This document shows, piece after piece, positions 1 to 9,100 of a stretch of DNA of 10,211 nucleotides. The notes below the pieces were generated by a model, which did no database searches, was not told the DNA's origin, and saw only the letters and a list, made by a program, of their open reading frames with translations. Made by a program: the position numbers and the translations under genes. The first letter of the stretch is position 1; each line of letters starts with the position of its first letter. Source of the stretch: Hyphochytrium catenoides (lineage: Eukaryota > Sar > Hyphochytriomycetes > Hyphochytriales > Hyphochytriaceae); the NCBI GenBank assembly GCA_900088475.1, contig FLMG01004432.1:1-10211 (forward strand), read 5' to 3'.

Positions 1-1380
1 CCTTTGGAACCCTTGCGTGGGAAGGTGATGCTGATTTGTCACTGACTTCTAATGTACAGTTATATCGCGAGCCTCCTTCCTGGATTCCTGCCAACGCTTA
101 GTCCTCGCCTTTAACGACAAGTCTCTGATGAGTATGGTCCAATCTCTAAATATTGCAACCGACTCTAGCCCTCTAGAGCTGTTCATAAGCAATCGGTATG
201 GCATAACTGAGGCCGGAGAGCTGCGCATTCGTCATGACTGGACGTTGACCTAGGGAGCAGCCCGGTTTCCCAGATTTCTCGCTATTTGGCTAAAATTGAA
301 GATATACAACTACGAACGATGCGGGCGTAGACACGGTCTCGAGCTCGTCACCTATCGAGGAAAGTCATGAAGATACTCTAAGAAACAACGCTGTGTAATG
401 AACACGTTTGAGGAGAAACTTTGCTAGCGCCGTCTGCTGGCGGAAGACCCCATTCATTAGCGAAATGCGGCGGTGGTACGTGAACTTTCGAGCGCCAGAA
501 AAGGCGAGCCGCATTCTTGTGAGACTTGTGACTTGTATCCATATCGTGGTACCAGCCAATGTTGTCTGACATGCATTTTGGGGTCCAATATCTCAGAGGT
601 AGCAACCCTGGCTGGTCATCCTTGGGAACCCGAGATGGAGTCCGTAATATGCTCTACGTCTCCCCTTCACTTCTCATCCCAACAATGTGTTCCATACCTT
701 CATCTCTAGCCTCTCAAGAGAGAGCTATAGGTTGATTTGAAATCATATTAAGTTAAATCAGATGCTATAACGTCCAACCGCACTAGGTCTAGAGGTGCCC
801 TTCGAGCATTTTAACCAACTCCCTGCTCGGCCTCTACTACCTATCTTGAACCCCATGATGTCCGCAACAGCCTTGACCGCCTCGCCGCCTGCATTGACCA
901 CTATTGGTAGGGCGGCCGTCCTTGGGTTGGCGTAGTTGTGCTCCTCCCGCTAGTGCTGCTGCTCAAGATGCGATGAGAAAGTGCATCGCCATCGCCCAAT
1001 AGCTCTTCGACACTAATAGAAGTCGAACTTCAAAGTACAGAGAGATGAGTTACAATCCATCTCTGATGTCTGAGTCTGTCATCGGCAGTTACTACGGCAG
1101 CACTGGAGGAAGGTCATCAGGGCTTCGTCGGTCTCTTTCATCTGTGGTGTTGCCACCTATAGATTAACCGACTGCAGTGGAATCCCTTCACATAAGGCTT
1201 TATTGCGCCAACCGACAACCTTATCCTTCGCCGACCAGTAGCTTGTATGTTGTGTGTGACTCTTTGGGCCTGCCCAATAGGGATGGCCCTTTATTCCAAA
1301 CCATACCTCCCTTATTCCATTAAACCTGATATGCTCAGACACTGGATTCTTGATTCGTTGCTCTATGTCTATGAATCGCC
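1..1380. other. Gene-poor stretch with no supported gene
   Basis: Nothing here reads as a convincing gene on either strand. Open frames are short (the longest, at 473-709 on the + strand, is 78 codons), overlap each other in several frames, and show no recognisable motif. The first 101 bases are open in frame 3 and end in TAG at 99-101. They could be the tail of a gene lying to the left, but 32 open codons are expected often by chance. A short Ala/Thr/Ser/Pro-rich frame starting at ATG 855 is discussed under findings as a possible targeting exon for the deformylase. I saw no tRNA, rRNA or mobile-element signature. Confidence 0.6.
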
Positions 1381-1850
1381 CGTGAGAGCAAACCTCTCTC
1401 TTTATTTCTCTCCTCCCAAACTCTGTCTTTTACTTCTTTTTCCTTCGATGTCCAGCCACAAAACCTGTGCCATAGATTCCCTCACACACTCCGTACCCTG
1501 TCATACATGCTATCTCTTACTCAATCTGTCTCACGCTTTCTCTGTGCCAAATCCTTGCTTTTCCTCATTTCTACGCCTCTCTCTCGTCTCGCATTTGAGT
1601 GTGGTTCAGTTTTTGTTTGTCCTCGTCCCCACAATCTCTTTACTCTGAATCTATGGGAGCCGTTCGCCGCTTGGGGCGTCAGCGCCAGAGCTCATCCATT
1701 GCCGCAGATCAGGAAGTGCAGAGCCCTCGCATCACGTTTCCGAGCTCTGTCAGCCGTGAAACTCATCTCAACCAATGCACCGATCTGTCTCCTGGTAGAG
1801 CTATTCCAGTCTGGCACTGTCTCAGTCTCTAACTTCCTCACTTCATATTA
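1381..1850 (+). other. Pyrimidine-rich 5' flank or possible intron upstream of the deformylase gene
   Basis: The + strand is strongly enriched in C and T, densest at about 1392-1450 where CTCT and TTCTTTTT runs dominate. The open frames here (ATG at 1247 to a stop at 1648, and ATG at 1507 to a stop at 1851) translate to Leu/Ser/Phe/Cys-rich low-complexity sequence. That is what CT-rich DNA gives by default, so I do not call them genes. The tract may be promoter or 5' UTR of the deformylase gene, or the 3' part of an intron, since it runs into a good 3' splice-site pattern at 1829-1852. Confidence 0.4.
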
Positions 1851-1852
1851 AG
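1829..1852 (+). promoter_or_regulatory. Putative 3' splice site upstream of the deformylase ATG
   Basis: CTAAC at 1829-1833 is followed by a pyrimidine-rich stretch and TTAAG ending at 1852, about 20 bases from branch point to acceptor. Clathrin intron 3 in this window ends almost the same way: CTAAC at 8892-8888 and TTAAG ending at 8870 on the - strand. The frame of the deformylase is open from 1853 through ATG 1908 (18 codons), so an upstream exon could add an N-terminal extension. If the ATG at 1908 is the real start, this would be a 5' UTR intron or a chance match. Confidence 0.35.
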
Positions 1853-1907
1853 AGGAAGCGACGAGCGACGTTTTGAGCACAGAAAGTCAAGCTTCTACTT
1901 GGTGACC

Positions 1908-2525
1908 ATGAGCGCAAGGGCTACCATCGTTCGTCTGGGTAATCCCATCCTTCGGATGCCCTCCATGCCGATCAAGGACGTCTTCGAACCCAGGATTGCA
2001 GCCATCAGGGAAGAGCTACATGAAACTCTTCTCAGCTTTCGTAAAGTCTACGGATTCCGACGCGCGATTGCAGCGCCACAGATTGGCCACAGTGTTCGCA
2101 TGATAGCGATGAACCTAGGCAAGGGACCGTTCACGCTGCACAATCCAGACATCACCTGGAAAAGCGACAAGACCTTCACTCTATGGGACGACTGCATGTC
2201 GATGCCAGATTTGCTGGTGCGGGTTGAGCGTCATAGTTCTGTCTCCGTCAAGTACATGGATGAGCAGGGCAAAGATGTTATGTGGAACAACCTCTACTGG
2301 GATCATTCGGAGCTTATCCAGCACGAATTGGACCACTTAGACGGCATTCTAATGCTCGACCGAGCGGCGGGCATTCAAAATTCAATTATTTATCGCAGCG
2401 AGTATGACAAGCAGCGCAAGATGTACGACCGGATGGTAGATTATGTTCCTCCGGCGCCGCAATTCATGCCTCTAACAACGCCTGTCCATCTGCCAGAGGC
2501 TGAGGCTGAGCTTCATGCCGCATAG
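1908..2525 (+). CDS. PDF: Peptide deformylase (divergent subfamily)
   Basis: Metalloenzyme that removes the N-formyl group from the initiator methionine of newly made proteins; in eukaryotes it normally acts in mitochondria or plastids. The 205-residue protein covers the whole fold. Motif 1 is AIAAPQIG (residues 53-60, Gln58), where the usual form begins GxG. Motif 2 is DDCMS (94-98), where the usual form is EGCLS. Motif 3 is QHELDHLDG (138-146). The expected metal ligands Cys96, His139 and His143 and the catalytic Glu140 are all present, spaced as in E. coli PDF (Cys90, His132, Glu133, His136). The N-terminal strand IVRLGNPILR (7-16) is typical. Residues past about 155 form a charged helix and a Pro/Glu/Ala tail. 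ATG 1908 is chosen for its ACCATGA context and because the conserved fold starts at once. The frame is open upstream to 1833 but has no ATG. No targeting peptide is visible and the catalytic part has no intron. Converges with the clathrin gene. Enzyme call firm; N terminus uncertain. Confidence 0.88.
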   Translation: MSARATIVRLGNPILRMPSMPIKDVFEPRIAAIREELHETLLSFRKVYGFRRAIAAPQIGHSVRMIAMNLGKGPFTLHNPDITWKSDKTFTLWDDCMSMPDLLVRVERHSSVSVKYMDEQGKDVMWNNLYWDHSELIQHELDHLDGILMLDRAAGIQNSIIYRSEYDKQRKMYDRMVDYVPPAPQFMPLTTPVHLPEAEAELHAA

Positions 2526-2609
2526 AGGGAGGTAGCCGTCTTGTCCAGAGACGTTATAGATTAGGTCCTAGGGAGTAGTAGGCAGGAGAGAGAAGCGCGC
2601 TGGAACTTA

Positions 2610-2615
2610 TTTATT
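2610..2615 (-). terminator. Possible distant polyadenylation signal for the clathrin gene
   Basis: The minus strand reads AATAAA here, within AATAAATAAG. It is about 555 bases past the clathrin stop, so use of this site would give a long 3' UTR overlapping the deformylase 3' UTR in antisense. No nearer canonical hexamer was seen, but many algae and protists do not use AATAAA, so this is weak. Confidence 0.2.
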
Positions 2616-2656
2616 CGTAGATGTTCTATCAGGGTCAACATGACTCAAATTGTCCT

Positions 2657-2662
2657 AATAAA
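2657..2662 (+). terminator. Candidate polyadenylation signal of the deformylase gene
   Basis: AATAAA lies 132 bases past the deformylase stop codon on the coding strand, a plausible 3' UTR length. Position and exact hexamer support the call; the cleavage site itself cannot be placed from sequence alone. Confidence 0.45.
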
Positions 2663-2786
2663 GCAACTTCGCATCTAACCGACGAGCTTAAGAAATCAGC
2701 TGAGCACTCTTCGTCCCGATATCATGATCGCGAAGCCATCTCTTCCTGGCTCACGAGCTATGTGTAGCCTACCATCTGAGAGTGAG

Positions 2787-2836
2787 TGCATTTGCTGCTT
2801 GTGAGGGCTGGCAGCTAGAGGTCCCTAGCAAATGCA
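2787..2836. repeat. 10-bp spaced inverted repeat
   Basis: TGCATTTGCT (2787-2796) and AGCAAATGCA (2827-2836) are perfect reverse complements separated by 30 bases. They lie between the two 3' ends, so a transcript from either strand could fold here. Chance is a reasonable explanation for a stem of this size with a loop this long. Confidence 0.4.
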
Positions 2837-2956
2837 GGTTTATACCTCGACCTAAAACGGTATTTTTGGCCTGACAATCTGACAATCGCTGAAAGCTCGC
2901 AAGAAGCTCTGGAGAAGTTTCTTTCTTTGAGCCTGTTTCTGCTATTTAGTCATTGG

Positions 2957-2974
2957 GAGAGGGCTCACCCTCTC
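2957..2974. repeat. Short hairpin (7-bp stem, 4-base loop)
   Basis: GAGAGGG (2957-2963), loop CTCA, CCCTCTC (2968-2974), followed by further CTCT. It lies in the presumed 3' UTR of the clathrin transcript. The stem is perfect and G/C-rich, but it arises in a purine/pyrimidine-biased stretch where such matches are common. Confidence 0.4.
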
Positions 2975-3168
2975 TCTCTGGGTGCTGCTATCTTGGGGTT
3001 GATAAGAACGCAAAGAGATGGAAGCTATGAACGTGATATGGACTCTAAGCTTATGTAGCAGTGCTAAATTCCTACGTTCTTCATTGACTGTCCGGTACTA
3101 AGCACTTAAAAGAATCGCATGCTCGTCCCTCTCTACTCCTACTCCGTTCTGATGGCCTTGAGGCGTCC

Positions 3169-6100
3169 CTAGTACTGATATCCCCCTACGTTAGGAGGCA
3201 TGCCATACCCCGACATTGGTGGCATCACGCCCATTCCAGGACCCGCCATTCCTGGTGCCGGCATACCCATTCCAACAGACTGCATGCCCATTGGTGGTGC
3301 CATGCTCATGTAGCCATTAGGATCATTGAAGGCAGTCGCAGCGATCTGCAGTGGTGCCTGGAAGCCACCTGCCATCTGTGGGTCAAGTTGCGGTTGAGCA
3401 GCTGCTGCGGTAGAATCTTCCTTTGGCGTCGTGCGGACATCCAGCTCCTTCACCTTCTCATGCAGATTCTTGGTAAACTGGATGAAGTATGGCATGACAA
3501 AGTCCACATAGCCATTCCGCCAAGCCAGCTCCATAGCAACATCTGGCTTGATGAAGTCGAAACACGTGTACAGGACAGCGCAGAAGCACTCCTTGTCATG
3601 GATCTCGACGAAGTACCGGAGAAGCTCCTCGACTAGGTCGGGCTCAGCAGAGGCTGCTGCCGTATCAATGGCGTCCTTGTACATCTTGTCTTGCTTGGAG
3701 AGTTGCACACTCTGGCGATAGCGCTTGTTCTTCTTGTAGAGATAGGCTGCTATGCGGCGGAACTCCAGCAGCTCGTGCTTCTCTACCTTCTGAGCCAATG
3801 CGATCTGGTCGAAGTTACCGAACTGGTCTGCAGAGGTACGGAGACTCTCATAGTCTTCGTCCTCCACATAGATCTCATTCAGAGCTTCATTTACTGCAGA
3901 GAGATTCTCCTTCTGCACTGCCTTCAGATAGTCCACTACAAGAGGCAGATTATCGCTCTTCCTCAGCTGGTGAACCACCCGTGCATGGTCTAGGTTAGGC
4001 GTGAGCACTTGCAGGAGCTTGGTGAGATCCAGGGGGTGCTGTTCTAGGTAGAAGTTGATTGCTTTGTAGTGAATCTCCTGGTTCCGAACTTTCTGCACGC
4101 AGGATAGGAAGAGCTCTTGAGACCAAGCTATAGGGTGCTCAATCATCGTCCGAACAGCGTTGTCAAACTGTCCATCTTCTTTGTAGAGGAAGACGGCCTC
4201 GTCCCAATGCAAGCCCTTCTCACAGGCACGGAGCAGCTTCGGGATATTCATCCTGTTCTTGAAGATCTTGATGTGTTCCATCAGTTTCTCTGCCTTGTAC
4301 TTAGAGTATAGCACAGCAAGTTCTGTGAAAACGCCCGCATGTGCTCCCTCGAGACCCAGTCCCTGCTCCATCAGTTTGAGGAGCTCATCTGAGAAGCCGC
4401 GCCTCTCATAGTGTACAATAAGCTCCTCCAAATGGTCTGGGTGGACGATAATGTGCAAACCACAGATTGCAGCGAGGCGGAACTCAGCGACATCAAGGCA
4501 CGCGTAGCAAACTTCCTTCCAGGTGCTACATTAATAACGACACGGTACATAGGGTTAGTTAGCAATCATCGAGCGGCACATATACAGTGGCAATAGAGCA
4601 AAAGAACAGTTCACAAAGAACGAGATGCATGATGCCGCTTTGGGTCCTTAGAAGGTAAGTAATGTCGTGAATTACCTGACGCTGTTAGCCCTTTGAGCGC
4701 TCTCTACTGCGTCTCTATAGTTCTTCAACCTCACGTAACAGATGGCCAGCTTGGCGTTGTTGTTGATGCTTGCAAAGAGGATCTTCGCAGCGTCGAACAT
4801 GTTTTCACCGAATAGTCGCTCCGCACACTGCTGTATCTGGGCCACATTTGGAGCAGAGATAAACTCTTCCAGCTCCGCGTACTTCTTGGTTTTAGCAAGG
4901 GCATAGATGAGCTCTGTGTCAATAACTTGCTCCTTCACCTTCTTCCTGGCCATCTTGAGGTATGGGATAAGGATCTCATAGTTCTCAGCAGCCTTTGCGA
5001 CCTCAATGACCTCGAAGTAGGAGTTAGGATCTTCCGCTTTGATAAATGCTTGTACGCTCTCCTTGATCTGTCCATTACGGATCTGTGCCTGAGCCAGCTT
5101 GCTCCACACTTCAGGATCATTGCACCTGTCGGCATATTCATAGGCACGGTCCACATCCTTAATAAAGTCCAAGAGGACGGCGATGGCTTCCACGTCGTGC
5201 TTGGTCTTCTTATAGATGGTAAGGGCCTCTTCGTAGAGCTCGTATTGTTCCGAGACTGCGATCTTGGCAATCTCTGGGCCGTCGAAGTTGTCAAGGCGGT
5301 TAATATAGTCCATGACCTTGTCCTTGTCAGCCTTGATCGCCGTTAGAATCAAAAGGTTTTGCAAGTTCTTATTATCCGCAAAGTCTGAGCCTTGAAGAAC
5401 GATTCTTTCCAAGAGCTCGATAAGCTCATGGGGCATGTCTGCATTCATGAACGCCTTCACCGTAGTAGAAACCTCGTCTGGATTCTTGCTCTCTGGTAGA
5501 GCAGTCTGGACCACCTGATCAATCAGCATTCGACGAGATGGAGTCTCCTCTGACTCCTCTGGAGATTTGGCCAAAGCTCTGGCCCAAAGCTCCAAGTCCT
5601 GACGCTCTACCAAATACCGCGCGAGGTCCTTATAGAGACCATTTTCAGTGGTGACTCGGAGCAGGTCGTCATCGCATTGTCCACCAGAGCGACGGTAGGC
5701 AAGGAAAGCCAGAGACGGATCTAGCTTCTCACAGAATTTGCCCACGACAGCACTGTCATAGTAGGAGTTGTTTGTTAAAAACTGCACAGGATCTCTGTTT
5801 AGAGTGATGTAGATCTTGCCAAGGGCATTATGGGTAGCAGGCTCAGTGTTTCCCTGTTGGACGCGAATCTCCAGCCATCCTTGAAGCAGGCGAAGACGGT
5901 TTCTCTTCTCAACCTCATCCACAAGTTCCGCTACAGGTACGCCTTGTCCTACGCTGTTCAGAAGGTTCTTGATGAACTCTTCGTTGCAGTCCAGGTCCAG
6001 AAGCTTGCCAACCACCCACGGGGTTTTCTGAGGACTGACCTATAATAATGACAGTCCAAGAAGGACACGAGAGGCCAGAACAACGGATAAGCGCGAAAAA

Positions 6101-9100
6101 TAGGCTTACAATTGGGAAACAGACAGGAGCACATTAGAGAGACAATGCCAGCGAGCCTCCCAATCCTGCAACTCCACCTAACGCATAGTCGTTAACGATG
6201 GTGTTTTTCCTTACCTTCTGGCAATAAACCTCAATATACTTGAGAAGGTTGTTGCTGTACAGATACTGAGTCAACTCCTCGACAAAGTCATAGCGGTCGC
6301 ACACGTGAATGAGAGGACGCGGGTCAGGAAGCTTGTTCTCTAGAAGGAAGTCCTTGACCTGCTTGGGGTCGTACACAGTGGAATCCCTGCAAACGCGCTC
6401 AACCTCCTTAAACTGGCCCATCTGTTGAATGGCGGCGTCAAATGGGTGGTGTTAGGACGCAACGTTGCAGAGGATTATGGGTGTTACAGACTGTTACATA
6501 TACACAAGAAGTACCATCTAGTCGCAATGAAGTCCTCCCGCCTGAAAATTGAAAGTCTGCTCCAAGGGTGCTTAGCACCCTTTTCGCCTCTTGTCAGGCA
6601 TCCTCTCACCTTAGCGGCTGCCTCAATGTATTTGAAGTGGACCTTGGCCTCTTGCGAAAAGTTAACGATGGCTCCAAGATAGTAGTAGAGCCCATCGTAG
6701 CTCTTGAACTTCTCAAAGAGCTCAATCAAGCGGTCAGCGCCCAGTTGGTCCGAGTACTTCGTAGCTACTTGAACCACAATGTTCAGGTTCTGACGCAAGT
6801 TATGGGCCAGAAGAGTGTTAAGGCACTCCACGCTGTTCTCGGCCGTCATGGTTCCAAAGTAAGCGACGATAAACTCGGGGTTCATGGCTTCTGTGTGCAC
6901 AATGATACGCTTAATGTCCGTCAAGTCTGAGCGGTGCTCCAGAGCCCGCTGGAATAGTCCAGCCTTCTCACACAGGTCGGCTACGCGCGTCCTGTCGTAG
7001 TGATGGAACATGTCATTGGAGAGAATTGCATCCGCCACCTAAGAAGCCATGAAGGAGAAGGGACATCAGCGTCATGACGTTGATACTGGTCAGCCCACAG
7101 TATATCTCTCAAAACAAATCTGCTAAGCTTATCAAGAGTAGAAGAGACGCACTAAAAATAGGTGTATGGGCGAGAGTCTCCTTGGACAAGAAGCTCATAG
7201 ACACATCCCTATCTCTGGTTGTCTTAGTCTCTCTATAAATCTCTCCTATGACCACGCCCTTACATACCTGCGGAGAGCCTCCAAGGAGGTTAATCTCAAG
7301 AAGTCTAGTTTGCAGATACCCTTCCTCAGGTCTGTCTTGCTTCAGGGCCTCCAAGAGGAATGCTGTGGTCTCCTGCACTCTGTTGACCTGCATGAAGATG
7401 TCCACCACCGAGCTGACGTCCACCAGTGGACCAGAAGGAGATGTCGCTAGCTTTTGGGCAAAGTCCAAAGCTCCGGCAGGGTTTTGACGTACGAGATTCT
7501 GTAGCATAAAGGTATAGTCGCAGCGGTAGCCGGTCTGTGCAGCATAGGAGACAATCTTGTCGAACTCGCCCCTGGCCACAAAGCAATTGATCACTTTGTC
7601 GGGAACGTTTGCGCGAAGGTAAATTGACAGAGCCATGTTGGTGTCCACTTGGGCCACCATATCACCGAGCTCCTCACTGCAATCAACCTTGTTCTCAGTT
7701 AACCATTTCTCCAACAGCTGCCCACGTCCTTGCTGGAGAACTGGGCGAGCCAACTCCAGGGACTCAAGCTTGTTCAGATTACCCTTCTCAAGTAGCACAG
7801 CGAAGTACTGCAGGACAGGCGCAGGCTGGTTAGGCTGGGCAGGCATAGCCTGGAATCGCTGAATCGTCTGTGGGGTCCTTAGTAGGCCCTGAGGGGAGCT
7901 AGCAGCCAGTCTAGCACTGCCTTGGATGTCACCAGCGGCCAATAAGCGGTTGAACTCTGAGACATAAAGGTCATCAGCTCCAGGTAGCCCGAGCCTCGAG
8001 GCCAGCGAAATGGCGAGCTGGCTGTCCCTGAGAGTGTTGACTATATAGGGAATCAATGTCTGGTCGTTTAAAGCAATGTGCAGGACTTGTCCCTTCCTAG
8101 CAGTGATGCCCAAAACTCCTCCAGTGCCCGAGTGGAGAGTAGTGGTAAAGACGGTGTCTTGGCTCACCCGGCTACGGTAGAGAGGCTTGCCAGTATGGAC
8201 GTCGAAGAGGTATAGATAGCCCATCTTGGTGATGAGATAAATGATATCCTGCTTGTCGCTAATCTGTAAGGTTGAAAAGGGACAATGGCTACGTCAGATA
8301 AAGGCCATTTGCTTCTTCCTTTTGATTTTTTCACCTGCATAGACACCGGGAAATCGGCAGCAGCATCTGGCGGGACAGGGATAGCAGCAGGAGGAAGACG
8401 GAAGACACCTCCGGGGGCGTTCTTGTCACGTCCGACTTCCATAACGAAGAGCTACGGTTACGGGCGTAAGAGTTCGTGCACAATTCATGCCTTTTGCTTA
8501 TCTACATTAGTTCGCCTCTAACTTCCCAGTACCCAAATGTTTGCCAGTCACTTTCCTAATATGCTCCTTAGCCTCTCACCTGCTGCGGACCGTTATCCTT
8601 CGATCCTACAAAGCAGAGCACTTGCGCCTCGTCTGTCCTGCCCGGAGGAGTAATCTTGCAGAAAGCTCCCGCATGCGCTGGCAGGATCTGGCTGACTGCC
8701 TTCTCGTGAGAATAGAGCTGCATAGTGCCAACAATTTGGCCCGGAGCTGCCTGGGAGATGCCGACCAGAAGACTCCACTGGTTATCAAAGCTACAAGCGT
8801 AGTTGATAATTTGAGTGCCAGCTCCCAGATTGGCATGGCGGTCAAATATCTTGACTGGAGCGGTGTCGCCTTAAGGAGCCACAATATGTTAGAACAAGTC
8901 AGATCAAGAAAGATTAGAGGATAAGATAGACATAGCCAGCGAGAGACCACGAGGGATGAGATTTGGAGACGCTGGAATGAGAGAAAGAGGGGGAGGGGAG
9001 AGAGAAAGAGCCGCTTCAGAGAGCGAGAGAGAGAGAGAGCCCGTTGATAAGACAAGGAGGTAATAGATTACGATGAAGTAGGATTGCAGCTGGAATAGAG

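Larger units (their letters stand above)
2526..3168. other. Shared 3' intergenic region between convergent genes
   Basis: This holds the 3' UTRs of the deformylase (+) and clathrin heavy chain (-) genes. I see no coding sequence. It contains an AATAAA on the + strand at 2657-2662, a direct repeat of TGACAATC at 2872-2887, a 10-bp spaced inverted repeat and a short hairpin. No clear polyadenylation hexamer lies close downstream of the clathrin stop. The nearest AATAAA on the - strand is at 2615-2610, more than 550 bases away. Confidence 0.7.

Noticed and set aside
473-709. 78-codon + strand open frame
   Set aside because: It has no motif or similarity I recognise, no gene context, and competing open frames on the opposite strand over the same bases. 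Chance length for this composition.
1653-1794. ATG 1653 frame as the first exon of the deformylase, using the GTAGAG donor at 1795
   Set aside because: The exon would be 142 bases (phase 1), which does not match the phase 2 needed at the acceptor ending at 1852. The other candidate donors in this frame are weak.
1247-1851. Two overlapping + strand open frames (1247-1648, 133 codons; 1507-1851, 114 codons)
   Set aside because: Their Leu/Ser/Phe/Cys-rich composition follows directly from CT-rich DNA. They overlap in different frames and resemble no family I know.
4526-4675. Break between the two long clathrin frames as a frameshift or two separate genes
   Set aside because: A GT-AG intron joins them in frame and restores the conserved S-TWKEVC sequence, so the gene is intact. 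The same holds for the other breaks.
4927-5346. 139-codon + strand open frame inside clathrin exon 9
   Set aside because: Antisense shadow of a strongly conserved exon; no independent support.
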